Source of the DNA: Oscillospiraceae bacterium
Lineage (GTDB): Bacteria > Bacillota > Clostridia > Oscillospirales > Acutalibacteraceae
Direction of reading: 5' to 3'
Length of the DNA stretch: 55,557 nucleotides
NCBI GenBank assembly: GCA_015066245.1
Contig: SVOS01000010.1
Location: forward strand, 1-55,557
Shown here: positions 41,287 through 49,783 of the stretch, piece by piece
How the letters are laid out: each line of letters begins with the position of its first letter
Numbering within the stretch: position 1 is the stretch's first letter
The notes under the pieces: generated by a model
What the model was told of the DNA's origin: nothing
Seen by the model: only the letters and a program-made list of their open reading frames with translations
Databases searched by the model: none
Translations under genes and position numbers: made by a program

Positions 41287-42207
41287 TTACTCTCCAAAGA
41301 CAGTGCCAAGTTCGATGCTATGACCCATCATATAGTCACTTGCAGTCATGGCACGCTTGCCCTCGGGCTGAAGTCTTACAATCTCCACTGAGCCCTCACC
41401 ACAGGCAACTGTCAGGGGATTTGTGGCAATAACCTTGCCTGCTTCGCCTGATTTGTGAGATACTCTTGTCTCAAGTACCTTGAGTCTTTTGCCGAAAAGC
41501 TTTGTCTGCGCACTGGGCCAGGGAGAAAGACCTCTGACTTTATTATGCACATCTTTTGCCGATTTCTTAAAATCAATTTCGCTGAGCTCTTTGCTGAGCA
41601 TAGATGCGTAGGTAGCCTCATCGTTATTCTGAGGGATTCTGGGAGCAGTGCCCTCTTTGATGGCATCAATAGTCTTGCTCAGAAGCTCTGCACCGTCAAC
41701 ACAAAGTCTGTCAAAAAGCTCACCCGATGTTTCGTTCTCGCCCACCTTGACCTTGTGAGTAAAAATCATATCGCCTGTGTCCAGGCCCTCGTTCATATAC
41801 ATTGTAGTAACTCCACCGTACTCGTCCCCCGAAAGTACCGTCCACTGAATAGGTGCGGCACCACGCCACTTAGGGAGTATTGAGCCGTGAACATTTACAC
41901 AACCGTACTTGGGGATATCAAGGACACTTTTGGGCAAGAGCTTGCCGTAAGCCACAACAACTATAAGGTCGGGGTTAAGAGCCTTAAGACGCTCTACCTC
42001 TGCCTCGTCCTTGAAGGTGTCGGGAGTATATACCGTAAGGTTATGCTCTAAAGCACAGACCTTGACGTCGCTGGGAGTAAGCACCATTTTTCTGCCTTTG
42101 GGTGCATCAGCCTTGGTGTAAACAGCCAATACATTATGGCCGTCTTTGATAATCTGCTCAAGGCTTTTTACCGCAAAATCAGGTGTACCCATAAAAACTA
42201 CATTCAT
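41287..42207 (-). CDS. fmt: Methionyl-tRNA formyltransferase
   Basis: Formylates initiator Met-tRNA with 10-formyl-THF. 306 residues: VVFMGTPDFAVKSLEQI at the N-terminus, VVAYGKLLPKSVLDIPKYG, the catalytic NVHGSILPKWRGAAPIQW segment, GLDTGDMI and the C-terminal OB domain with VRGLSPWPSAQT. It is 3 nt downstream of def, the enzyme that later removes the formyl group. Confidence 0.97.
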   Translation of the reverse strand: MNVVFMGTPDFAVKSLEQIIKDGHNVLAVYTKADAPKGRKMVLTPSDVKVCALEHNLTVYTPDTFKDEAEVERLKALNPDLIVVVAYGKLLPKSVLDIPKYGCVNVHGSILPKWRGAAPIQWTVLSGDEYGGVTTMYMNEGLDTGDMIFTHKVKVGENETSGELFDRLCVDGAELLSKTIDAIKEGTAPRIPQNNDEATYASMLSKELSEIDFKKSAKDVHNKVRGLSPWPSAQTKLFGKRLKVLETRVSHKSGEAGKVIATNPLTVACGEGSVEIVRLQPEGKRAMTASDYMMGHSIELGTVFGE

Positions 42208-42210
42208 ATC

Positions 42211-42687
42211 TTATTCCTCGTCAAATTCAAGCTCAGCGGGGTCAAGCATCCTCAAAGCTACCTGCTTGTAGATAATACCCTCAAGGTGGTCAATCTCATG
42301 ACAGAAAGCCTTTGCCAGAAGCTCCTCGCCTTCAATCTCGAAGAACTCACCAAATCTGTCCTGAGCCTTTACCTTAACATAGTAGGGACGGCGTGTAATA
42401 CCGTACTCACCGGGACAAGAAAGACAACCTTCCACAGACTCCTGCTCGCCGTCTTTCTCGATAATTTCGGGGTTTACAAGCTCGATAAGACCCTCACCGA
42501 TGTCGATAACAACAACACGTCTTAAGGTACCTACCTGATTGCCTGCAAGACCTACACCGCCTGACTCATACATAGTATCTGCCATATCGTCAAGAAGTGT
42601 GTGAAGTCTCTCGTTAAATTCTGTGACAGGTCTTGCCTTTTTTGCAAGTACCTCGTCACCTTCTTTTACTATATTTCTGATAGCCAT
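42211..42687 (-). CDS. def: Peptide deformylase
   Basis: Metal-dependent hydrolase that removes the N-formyl group from nascent proteins. 158 residues. The three family motifs are intact: [18 protein letters not shown] (metal-ligand Cys) and [10 protein letters not shown] (HExxH). It is coupled with priA upstream and fmt downstream in the conserved order. Confidence 0.97.
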   Translation of the reverse strand: MAIRNIVKEGDEVLAKKARPVTEFNERLHTLLDDMADTMYESGGVGLAGNQVGTLRRVVVIDIGEGLIELVNPEIIEKDGEQESVEGCLSCPGEYGITRRPYYVKVKAQDRFGEFFEIEGEELLAKAFCHEIDHLEGIIYKQVALRMLDPAELEFDEE

Positions 42688-42702
42688 ATTTATATCTCCA
42701 AA

Positions 42703-45141
42703 TCAAAATCTTAAAGGGTCGGCATCTGCATAGACGGTTATGTCCTTATATTCCCTCTGCTTGCCAAACTCAGCAAGAAGTGAGCTTATAACAGAGCGAA
42801 AATGCGGATTTGTGCGACACTTTACGATAATTTTATATCTGTATTTGTTGCTGACCTTTGACACAAGAGCAGGAGAAGGCCCCAGCACCCTTATGGGAAG
42901 GTCAGGTAAATTCCTGGAAAGCTCATCCCTGAGCCTTAAGAAGAAAGCCTTTGCACAGGCGGCAGTCTTGTACTTATCATCACCCACAAAGCCCAAAAGC
43001 AGCAAATCTGCAAAGGGCGGATAGATAAGAGCACGCCTCATGGCAATTTCACTTTCATAAAAGCTCAGATAATCCTGAGATGCCGCCAGCTCTATGGTGG
43101 GATTTTCGGGGGTGAAGGTCTGGATAACCGCCAAGCCCTCGCTGTCTCCTCTGCCGCTTCTGCCTACAACCTGAGTAAGCATGGAAAACGCCTGCTCAAA
43201 GCTGCGATAGTCGTCAGAATAAAGCATCTGGTCAGCATTAATGACACCAACCAAGGTTACATTGGGAAAGTCAAGTCCCTTTGCTACCATCTGAGTGCCG
43301 ATGAGAATATCATACTCACCTCTGCCAAAGGCGGAAAGGTGCTTTTCGTGAGCATTTTTTGCCATAACCGTATCCGCATCAAGGCGAAGAATACGAGCAT
43401 CCGGCAGTAAATCCTCAAGGATATTTTCTGCCTTCTGGGTACCTGTGCCCGAAAGCCTTAATCCCTTAGAGCCGCAAGTGGGACACTTGTCGGAATAAGG
43501 CACCGAATGGCCGCAATAATGACACATAAGACGGTTATTCTTGCTGTGATAGGTCATGGAAATCGAGCAGTTGGGACAGGTCACAACCTCTTTGCAAGAC
43601 TTACATGCCGCAAAGGTATTGAAGCCGCGTCTGTTCAGAAGAAGTATCGCCTGCTTGCCCTTTGACAAAGTTTCCTCAAGCTTTTCAATAAGAAAATCGG
43701 AAAATCCCGTGGTATTACCGCGGCTTAATTCCTCGTTCATATCAACAATCTCAACATCGGGGAGCTTTGCCGAGCCATATCGCTCCTTTAATGTAAAAAG
43801 CGAATACCTGCCGCTCTCCGAGTAGAAATAAGAGCGTATGTCGGGGGTAGCCGAGCTTAACAGCAGGGTACATTTATTGTAATTGCATCTGAATTTAGCA
43901 AGCTCAGTAGCATGAAAACGAGGCTTGTTCTCTGCCTTGTAGGTATGCTCCTGCTCCTCGTCCATAATAATAAGCCCCAAGTCCTCAAAGGGTGCAAAAA
44001 CCGCACTGCGGGTACCAACGGCAATTTTAGCCAAGCCTTTTTTTACACGTTTGTACTCGTCAAGCCGCTCACCAAGAGAAAGACCGCTGTGAAAAACCGC
44101 AACCTTACTTCCAAAAAGTGCAGTGAATTTTCCCACAAGCTGAGGTGTCAGGGCAATCTCGGGCACCATAAGGATAACCCCCTTGCCCTTCTCCACAGTT
44201 CTTTTGATAAGGTGCATAAAGACTGAGGTCTTGCCTGAGCCCGTTACACCATAAAGCAGGGACACATTTGGCTCATTCTTATCAGAAAGCTCTGCTATAC
44301 CCTCAAATACGTTTTTCTGCTCCTCGCTTAAGGTAGGAAGCTTAATGGGCACATTTGCCTGAGGAGTTGCATTTCTGAAAACCTCGGCATCAAAATACTC
44401 GGCAATACCTTTTTTTACAAGGGCGTCAGCCACCGCAGGAGTAACTCCCGTGTAGTAGCAAACTTCCTTGACGCTTGCCTCGCCAATAGATACCAGAAGC
44501 TCGCAGACACTCTCTTGCTTGGGGGTAAGACTGATTGAAGAAAGGTCGGTTTCTTCCTTAAGGCGAATCATCTTAACAGATGCGTCCCCCATTTTGCGGA
44601 AGGCATCGTCACTTTTGAAGATGTATCCATGACGCACCATCTCCTCGAAAACCTCATAGTCATCAAAGCCGAAAACATCGCTGAGCTTTTCTCGCTTTAC
44701 GGGAGACTTTGACTTAAGCAGATAGTCATAAATCCTCTGCTGCTCTGAGTCAAGTTTTGCGGTGTCAGCATCCGAGTTTGCTGAATATACAGTTGTAATT
44801 TTAAAGTTAAGACCTGCAGGAAGCATGGCTTTGACAGCATCAAAATACGTGCAGAAGTAATGTTTCTGCATAAACTCTGCCATCTTAATAAGCTCATCAT
44901 TCAGTACAGGCTCTGTGTCAAGCACTGCCGACACAGACTTAAGTCCTTCGCTGCTGCCTTCACTCAAAGATACAATCAAACCCTGGCGGGAGCGGTTGCC
45001 ACCGCCAAAAGGCACCTTTACCCTTAAGCCGACTTTAGCCACGGGCTTTAAATCCTCGGGAACAACGTAGCTGAAGGTCTTATCAAAGTGGAAGACTGTA
45101 TCTTCCACCCAAACACCGGCTAAAAGGGTGTTATTATTCAT
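42703..45141 (-). CDS. priA: Primosomal protein N' (replication restart helicase)
   Basis: 3'-5' superfamily 2 helicase that reloads the replisome at stalled forks. 812 residues. There is an N-terminal DNA-binding domain (VEDTVFHFDKTFSYVVP), Walker A LYGVTGSGKTSVF, DEEQEH box IIMDEEQEHTYK, two zinc sites in CKSCKEVVTCPNC and CHYCG/CPTCG, and helicase motifs MVAKGLDFPNVTLVG and QVVGRSGRGD. The ATG overlaps the rpoZ end by 8 nt. The coaBC gene often found between rpoZ and priA is missing here. Confidence 0.96.
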   Translation of the reverse strand: MNNNTLLAGVWVEDTVFHFDKTFSYVVPEDLKPVAKVGLRVKVPFGGGNRSRQGLIVSLSEGSSEGLKSVSAVLDTEPVLNDELIKMAEFMQKHYFCTYFDAVKAMLPAGLNFKITTVYSANSDADTAKLDSEQQRIYDYLLKSKSPVKREKLSDVFGFDDYEVFEEMVRHGYIFKSDDAFRKMGDASVKMIRLKEETDLSSISLTPKQESVCELLVSIGEASVKEVCYYTGVTPAVADALVKKGIAEYFDAEVFRNATPQANVPIKLPTLSEEQKNVFEGIAELSDKNEPNVSLLYGVTGSGKTSVFMHLIKRTVEKGKGVILMVPEIALTPQLVGKFTALFGSKVAVFHSGLSLGERLDEYKRVKKGLAKIAVGTRSAVFAPFEDLGLIIMDEEQEHTYKAENKPRFHATELAKFRCNYNKCTLLLSSATPDIRSYFYSESGRYSLFTLKERYGSAKLPDVEIVDMNEELSRGNTTGFSDFLIEKLEETLSKGKQAILLLNRRGFNTFAACKSCKEVVTCPNCSISMTYHSKNNRLMCHYCGHSVPYSDKCPTCGSKGLRLSGTGTQKAENILEDLLPDARILRLDADTVMAKNAHEKHLSAFGRGEYDILIGTQMVAKGLDFPNVTLVGVINADQMLYSDDYRSFEQAFSMLTQVVGRSGRGDSEGLAVIQTFTPENPTIELAASQDYLSFYESEIAMRRALIYPPFADLLLLGFVGDDKYKTAACAKAFFLRLRDELSRNLPDLPIRVLGPSPALVSKVSNKYRYKIIVKCRTNPHFRSVISSLLAEFGKQREYKDITVYADADPLRF

Positions 45142-45337
45142 CAGTTTCGGGCTCGATGATATTGAACTTGTGGCTCTTGAATTCCTCTACTGCCAGAAGC
45201 ACAGGCTTGTCATCGGTAACAATACCCTCGTCCTCAAATTTCTGAGCAATCTGTCTTGCTCTCTTTGCTACACCGATTACCAGTGCGTAACGGCTCTCCT
45301 TGCCGCTTAACATATCGTCGATAGATGATCTGATCAT
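45134..45337 (-). CDS. rpoZ: DNA-directed RNA polymerase omega subunit
   Basis: Small assembly subunit of RNA polymerase, 67 residues: MIRSSIDDMLSGKESRYALV, the conserved VAKRARQI helix, and a C-terminal ALEE-like LLAVEEF segment. AGGAGTGAATT precedes the ATG. It lies between gmk and priA, the standard position. Confidence 0.93.
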   Translation of the reverse strand: MIRSSIDDMLSGKESRYALVIGVAKRARQIAQKFEDEGIVTDDKPVLLAVEEFKSHKFNIIEPETDE

Positions 45338-45396
45338 TTTAATTCACTCCTGAAAAATTTTAAAAATATATAAATTTAATGTAAAACTATTTATGC

Positions 45397-45966
45397 TCAG
45401 CAGGTTTCCTTGCTGACGATATCAAGCACATCATTGATAGCCTTATCAAGGTCATCGTTTATTACTGTGTACTGATACATTTTTGCGTGGTCCATCTCAA
45501 CCTTTGCCTGAGAAAGCCTCTTTTCGATGGCGTCTTCGGTTTCGGTGCCGCGGTCTCTGAGTCTTCTCTCAAGCTCATCAAGTGTGGGAGGAAGAATAAA
45601 GATGCTTACTGCGTCGGGACGCATGTTAAGAACATTCTTGGAACCCTGAAGCTCAATCTCAAGGAAAACGTTGTAGCCTTTATTAAGCTGCTCATCAACA
45701 TAGTCCTTGGGAGTGCCGTAGTAATTGTCACAATACTGTGCATACTCCAGAAATCCGCCTTTGGATATCATATCCTCAAACTTGTCTTTGGTAACAAAGA
45801 AATACTCTCTGCCGTCCACTTCACCCTCACGAGGGTCGCGGGTTGTGGCAGAAACCGAAAGCCTGATGCTCTCGTTTCGCTTAAGAAGCTCTTTCATAAT
45901 TGTGCCTTTGCCTACGCCGGATGCACCTGCGTACACAAAAAGCTTGCCTTTTTTAGCCTCAGCCAT
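45397..45966 (-). CDS. gmk: Guanylate kinase
   Basis: Phosphorylates GMP to GDP with ATP. 189 residues from the ATG at 45966, chosen because AGGAGGA lies upstream. P-loop [18 protein letters not shown]-binding [31 protein letters not shown] and [12 protein letters not shown] are present. It overlaps the remA stop by 8 nt. The yloC-remA-gmk-rpoZ order is conserved in Firmicutes. Confidence 0.97.
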   Translation of the reverse strand: MAEAKKGKLFVYAGASGVGKGTIMKELLKRNESIRLSVSATTRDPREGEVDGREYFFVTKDKFEDMISKGGFLEYAQYCDNYYGTPKDYVDEQLNKGYNVFLEIELQGSKNVLNMRPDAVSIFILPPTLDELERRLRDRGTETEDAIEKRLSQAKVEMDHAKMYQYTVINDDLDKAINDVLDIVSKETC

Positions 45967-46207
45967 TGTTAGGGTCCTCCTCTGCTCGGTTTGCAATGGT
46001 TTCGGGAGAAACCGCCGATAAAATTATATGGTCGGTATCGGTAATAATAACCGCCTTGCATCGTCTGCCGTAGGTTGCATCAACAAGCATCCCCTTGCTC
46101 TTTGCGTCCTGCACAATTCGCTTGATGGGAGCTGAGTCGGGACTTACAACGGCAACAAGTCGGTTGGAAAAAACCACATTACCAAAACCGATATTGATAA
46201 GTTTCAT
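45959..46207 (-). CDS. remA: RemA-family DNA-binding regulator (DUF370)
   Basis: 82-residue protein; in B. subtilis RemA activates biofilm matrix operons by binding DNA as an oligomeric ring. The family core is visible: [27 protein letters not shown], then [33 protein letters not shown] with conserved Arg residues. It is 11 nt after yloC. Whether it controls matrix genes in this organism is unknown. Confidence 0.93.
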   Translation of the reverse strand: MKLINIGFGNVVFSNRLVAVVSPDSAPIKRIVQDAKSKGMLVDATYGRRCKAVIITDTDHIILSAVSPETIANRAEEDPNNG

Positions 46208-46218
46208 TAAAAATCACC

Positions 46219-47097
46219 TTACTCGATGTTCTGAATCTGCTCGCGGATTTTCTCAAGCTCGGCTTTGATGTCCACAACTCTGTGGGCAAGCTCTGCGTCG
46301 GTTACCTTGGAGCCGATTGTGTTTGCCTCTCGGTTCATTTCCTGCATAATGAAGTCAAGCTTTCTGCCTACTGCCTCTGAGCTTTGCATAATAAGCTCCA
46401 TCTGCTCAAAGTGGCTTCTGAGTCTTACTGTCTCCTCTGCAACTGCTACCTTGTCGGCAAAAATCGCAGCCTCAGTGAGAATTCTCTGCTGGTCGATGGT
46501 GGTGGACTCCAAAAGCTCACAAATTCTGTCATAGAGGCGTTTTTCGTATTCTTTGACAGTTTCGGGAGAACGCTCCTCAATAAGAGATACAATATCAAGG
46601 ATTGTCTTGGCTCTGCCCATAACATCCTCAGAGAGCTTCTTGCCCTCAACCTCACGCATGGCGATAAATTTATTCACAGCTTCTTCGGCTACAGGCTTAA
46701 CGATATCGAAAATCTCGTTTTCGTCCTCCTGCACCTTGCGTACATTGAGAACATCGGGAAGTCTTGCAAGAATAGAGGATGTCAGGTCATTCTCTACATT
46801 ATATGTGTCTGCAAGCTCAGAAAAAGCCTTTGCATAGCCAGATGCCAGAGAGTGATTGACCACAACCTCAACGTCGCTGTCCTCAACAGATGTGATGGAA
46901 ACAAACATATCAATCTTACCTCTGGAAACACGGGTGCTGAGGTAAGATTTAAGCTTTTCTTCCAAAAAAGCATAACCGCGTGATGTTCTGCAGTTGAACT
47001 CAAAATAGCGGTGATTAACACTTTTAAGCTCTACGGCAATAAGCTTGCCCGAAACCGTTGCCTCGGCTCTGCCGAAGCCTGTCATTGAACGAATCAT
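46219..47097 (-). CDS. yloC: YicC/YloC-family endoribonuclease
   Basis: 292 residues; YicC-type proteins are endoribonucleases implicated in RNA decay. Typical N-terminus IRSMTGFGRAEATVSGKLIAVELKSVNHRY(F) and C-terminal DUF1732 segment with LDFIMQEMNREANTIGSKV. AAAGGA precedes the ATG and a promoter lies at 47175-47203. It is the first gene of the 14-gene operon that runs to 33749. Confidence 0.93.
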   Translation of the reverse strand: MIRSMTGFGRAEATVSGKLIAVELKSVNHRYFEFNCRTSRGYAFLEEKLKSYLSTRVSRGKIDMFVSITSVEDSDVEVVVNHSLASGYAKAFSELADTYNVENDLTSSILARLPDVLNVRKVQEDENEIFDIVKPVAEEAVNKFIAMREVEGKKLSEDVMGRAKTILDIVSLIEERSPETVKEYEKRLYDRICELLESTTIDQQRILTEAAIFADKVAVAEETVRLRSHFEQMELIMQSSEAVGRKLDFIMQEMNREANTIGSKVTDAELAHRVVDIKAELEKIREQIQNIE

Positions 47098-47174
47098 CTC
47101 AAAAAAATCCTTTCATTAAAATTTCAAAAAAACCTGTGTAAATGCCTTGTCCTCGACCTCTCATTTACCCTGAT

Positions 47175-47203
47175 ATTATACCACTTTTGTAAAGGCAAAA
47201 CAA
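47175..47203 (-). promoter_or_regulatory. Promoter of the yloC-to-hprK-like operon
   Basis: On the minus strand, TTGTTT (47203-47198), a 17-bp spacer and perfect TATAAT (47180-47175) predict a start near 47168. All downstream gaps to 33749 are short or overlapping, and no internal terminator is visible. The longest gap is 59 nt, before gmk's downstream neighbour rpoZ ends. Confidence 0.75.
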
Positions 47204-47240
47204 TAGATTTGTAACCTATTTGTAATCTTTGAAAAAATAT

Positions 47241-47269
47241 TTGCAAAGTAAGATTAAGTATGATATAAT
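47241..47269 (+). promoter_or_regulatory. Promoter of yebC
   Basis: TTGCAA (47241-47246), a 17-bp spacer and TATAAT (47264-47269) predict a start near 47276, about 26 nt before the ATG. It is divergent to the yloC promoter. Confidence 0.8.
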
Positions 47270-47301
47270 ATTTGAGAATTTTTTATAAGGGAATGAATTT
47301 T

Positions 47302-48042
47302 ATGTCAGGACATAATAAATGGAGTACCATTAAGCAGAAAAAAGGTAAGAACGACGCTGCAAGAGCTAAGATTTTTACCAAAATCGGCAGAGAGATTATC
47401 GTAGCAGTTAAGGAAGGCGGCAGTGCTGACCCTACTGTTAACTCTAAGCTCAGAGACTGTATCGCAAAGGCTAAGGCAAACAACGTGCCCAACGATAACA
47501 TCGAAAGAGTTATCAAGAAGGCTGCAGGCGACTCTGACTCCTCTAACTACGAGGCAGTTACATACGAAGGCTACGGTCCCTCAGGTGTTGCAGTTATTGT
47601 TGAGGCTCTTACAGACAACCGCAACCGTACTGCAGGCGATGTTCGTCATTACTTTGACAAATACGGCGGAAACATGGGCCAGCAGGGCTGTGTTAGCTTT
47701 ATGTTTGAGAGAAAAGGTGTTCTCGTAATTGAGCGTGAGGACCTTGAGAAAACTGAGGACGAGGTTATGGAGGCTGCTCTTGAGGCAGGTGCCGCAGACT
47801 TTGAGGCTGACGACGATATCTTCACAATCTACACAGAGCCCTCTGATTTAGGTGCAGTTCGCGACGATTTGGCTGCTCAGGGATATGAGTTTGCATCTGC
47901 TGAGGTTGAGCAGGTGCCCAACACATACACAAAGCTCCCCGACCAGGAAACCTGCGACAAGATGCAGAAGATGCTGGATATGTTCGAGGATAACGACGAT
48001 ATCCAGAACGTATGGCACAACTGGGAAATGGTTGAAGACTGA
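47302..48042 (+). CDS. yebC: YebC/PmpR-family regulator or translation factor
   Basis: 246 residues from the ATG at 47302 ([17 protein letters not shown]), with AAGGGA upstream. YebC-type proteins are described as DNA-binding regulators and, in recent work, as factors that help ribosomes through proline stretches. Conserved motifs are [50 protein letters not shown] and the acidic C-terminus with [12 protein letters not shown]. It stands alone with its own promoter and terminator. Confidence 0.95.
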   Translation: MSGHNKWSTIKQKKGKNDAARAKIFTKIGREIIVAVKEGGSADPTVNSKLRDCIAKAKANNVPNDNIERVIKKAAGDSDSSNYEAVTYEGYGPSGVAVIVEALTDNRNRTAGDVRHYFDKYGGNMGQQGCVSFMFERKGVLVIEREDLEKTEDEVMEAALEAGAADFEADDDIFTIYTEPSDLGAVRDDLAAQGYEFASAEVEQVPNTYTKLPDQETCDKMQKMLDMFEDNDDIQNVWHNWEMVED

Positions 48043-48056
48043 TAAATAAGCACAAA

Positions 48057-48090
48057 CAGGTGTCGGAAAAAATCCGACACCTGCTTTTTT
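48057..48090 (+). terminator. Terminator of yebC
   Basis: The perfect 11-bp stem CAGGTGTCGGA (48057-48067) with TCCGACACCTG (48073-48083) is followed by C and six T. Confidence 0.92.
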
Positions 48091-48100
48091 ATTTATCTGT

Positions 48101-48297
48101 AAGTTTTCCAAAGGCGGACTTGTCCTGCGGTGGCTAACCGCCCCGCCGTTAAGCGAGGTTTCTGTTTGATAAAAGTTTTCCGAAGGCGGAATCGCCCTCG
48201 GGTGGCTAACCCGTGGCTAACCGCCCCGCCGTTGATGATAGGCTTTCTCTACATCTCACCTATCCGTAGGCGATATGCCCGCCGTGGCTAACGGGCT
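48101..48297. repeat. Intergenic repeat block, copy 3
   Basis: Two AAGTTTTCC-A-AGGCGGA units (48101, 48174), each with a GGTGGCTAAC hairpin (GCGGT/ACCGC and GGGT/ACCC), are followed by CCGCCCCGCCGTT. The 44-bp unit at 48230-48273 is shared with 7311-7354. The end of the block encodes the last three codons and stop of the minus-strand GNAT gene (TTA GCC CGT TAG). It lies between convergent yebC and GNAT genes. Confidence 0.8.
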
Positions 48298-48794
48298 AAC
48301 AGTTTCTCCATAATCTGGAACTTGCCTTTGCGCCAATGTGCAAAGCCTATGACTTTAAAGCCTAAGCTCTCGTACAAAGCAACACCGAAGGGATTCTGGC
48401 AGAAAGTGTCAAGGCGGATTGTCTTTGCACCGTTTTTTATAGCCTCAGCCTCTACAAACTCCATAGCCTGACGAGCAATGCCCTGGCGCTGAAATTTAGG
48501 ATTTACTGCCAGACGATGCACCACCACATAAGGCTCATCGGGATACTTCCAGGGGCAGGCATCGTATTCTTCTTCGCAATCGGTATTAACCGCAAAGGTG
48601 CAGAGAAGCTCTGAGTCACCTTCAGCTATCCACAAATCACCTCTGTCTATGTCAGCAGCAATAACGGCAGCATTGGGATAAATCTCGTCCCACTGTTCAA
48701 TGCCGTTTGCCCTCATATTGTCAACCACTCTGACATAGTGCCTGTAAATTTTATATACCTCGTCGAGGGTGGGTTTTCTGTAGGTTATTTTCAT
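48288..48794 (-). CDS. GNAT-family N-acetyltransferase
   Basis: 168-residue acetyl-CoA-dependent transferase of unknown substrate. The acetyl-CoA binding motif is VVHRLAVNPKFQRQGIARQAMEF, followed by IRLDTFCQNPFGVALYESLGFKVIG. GGAGG precedes the ATG, 11 nt after the bile-salt-hydrolase-type gene. The last residues (LAR) and stop codon come from the repeat block, so the natural C-terminus may have been altered by it. Confidence 0.88.
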   Translation of the reverse strand: MKITYRKPTLDEVYKIYRHYVRVVDNMRANGIEQWDEIYPNAAVIAADIDRGDLWIAEGDSELLCTFAVNTDCEEEYDACPWKYPDEPYVVVHRLAVNPKFQRQGIARQAMEFVEAEAIKNGAKTIRLDTFCQNPFGVALYESLGFKVIGFAHWRKGKFQIMEKLLAR

Positions 48795-48805
48795 AAAAAC
48801 CTCCG

Positions 48806-49750
48806 TTATTGATTTATGATAATCAACTTGTTGCTTTCTAATTCTGCAGAGAAAAGCTCTGCTTTTTTCGGTGTAAAATCAAAATAGGTCTGATAGTAAT
48901 ACTCTCCTGTGGCAGTATTGCAGCAGCAGGAGTAACGTGTGTACTCAAAATCACCGTTTAAAGCTTTTACACAGCCGTAAGGCATAGCCACACTTTGTAA
49001 AAGTCTGAAAAAGTGAGCCACACTCTCTGTATCCCCAAGATTTTTGGGAGTTTTCTCTTTGACAAAAACCGCCTTTACAAATCTGCTGACACTTGAGAAA
49101 TCCCCCGGAAGCCCCATTGCCCCCAACCCGAGACTTGTGTTCACAAGATGCAAATCGGAGCTGAGATTATTGCTTGCCGGGTTTTCGGAGAGCATCATAT
49201 ATCGGTTGATGTTCTCAAGGTGAAACTCAAAAGGCGGATTGTTGGTGAGAATCCCCATTGGATTTTGAAACACCTTCATCCCCTCTTTTGTGCACTCAAG
49301 AGTAATGGATTTATCTTTATCCGAAATAATCCAGTGCAAGGGTGACACAGGAAAATCCCGGCTGAAATTTACGTTAACTACATTTATTCTTTCAAGAAGC
49401 CTCTGTGCATCCTCTGTGCTTTGACAAAGAGAAAGTACATAGGGTATCAGCTCAAAAGGAGCGATGTTGGTTTTTCCACTGACAAAAGGGCGATATTGAG
49501 CGTTGTCGGGGAAGTTAAGCCCTGCCATACTCAGCCCCTTCTCATTGGTTGCCTCAAAGTAAAGAGGGTAATTATGGACATCAATACCCATGCCGATTAA
49601 AGCATAGTGGCTTGATATCTGCTTTTCCATACGGAAATCAAAGGTATAATTTCGCGGAGTGATTATGACCTTTTCGCCAAAATCTCGCTCCAAATCCAGA
49701 TTTCTGCCGAAATAATGATTCTGAGTATTTAAGCTTATTGCTGTACACAT
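48806..49750 (-). CDS. Bile salt hydrolase / choloylglycine hydrolase family (Ntn-hydrolase)
   Basis: Linear amide C-N hydrolase, 314 residues from the ATG at 49750, so that Cys2 becomes the N-terminal nucleophile after Met removal; AGGGTGA precedes it. The catalytic set of this family is complete: Cys2, Arg16 and Asp19 (FGRNLD), Asn79 (MAGLNFP), Asn170 (LTNNPPF) and Arg223 (SSVSRFV). These positions agree with those of characterised bile salt hydrolases, which deconjugate glyco- and tauro-bile acids; penicillin V acylases share the fold and some residues. No signal peptide, so it is cytosolic. It lies 33 nt after rlmD, followed by the GNAT gene. Confidence 0.88.
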   Translation of the reverse strand: MCTAISLNTQNHYFGRNLDLERDFGEKVIITPRNYTFDFRMEKQISSHYALIGMGIDVHNYPLYFEATNEKGLSMAGLNFPDNAQYRPFVSGKTNIAPFELIPYVLSLCQSTEDAQRLLERINVVNVNFSRDFPVSPLHWIISDKDKSITLECTKEGMKVFQNPMGILTNNPPFEFHLENINRYMMLSENPASNNLSSDLHLVNTSLGLGAMGLPGDFSSVSRFVKAVFVKEKTPKNLGDTESVAHFFRLLQSVAMPYGCVKALNGDFEYTRYSCCCNTATGEYYYQTYFDFTPKKAELFSAELESNKLIIINQ

Positions 49751-49783
49751 ATCTGTCACCCTATTTTAGATTTATGTATACTT

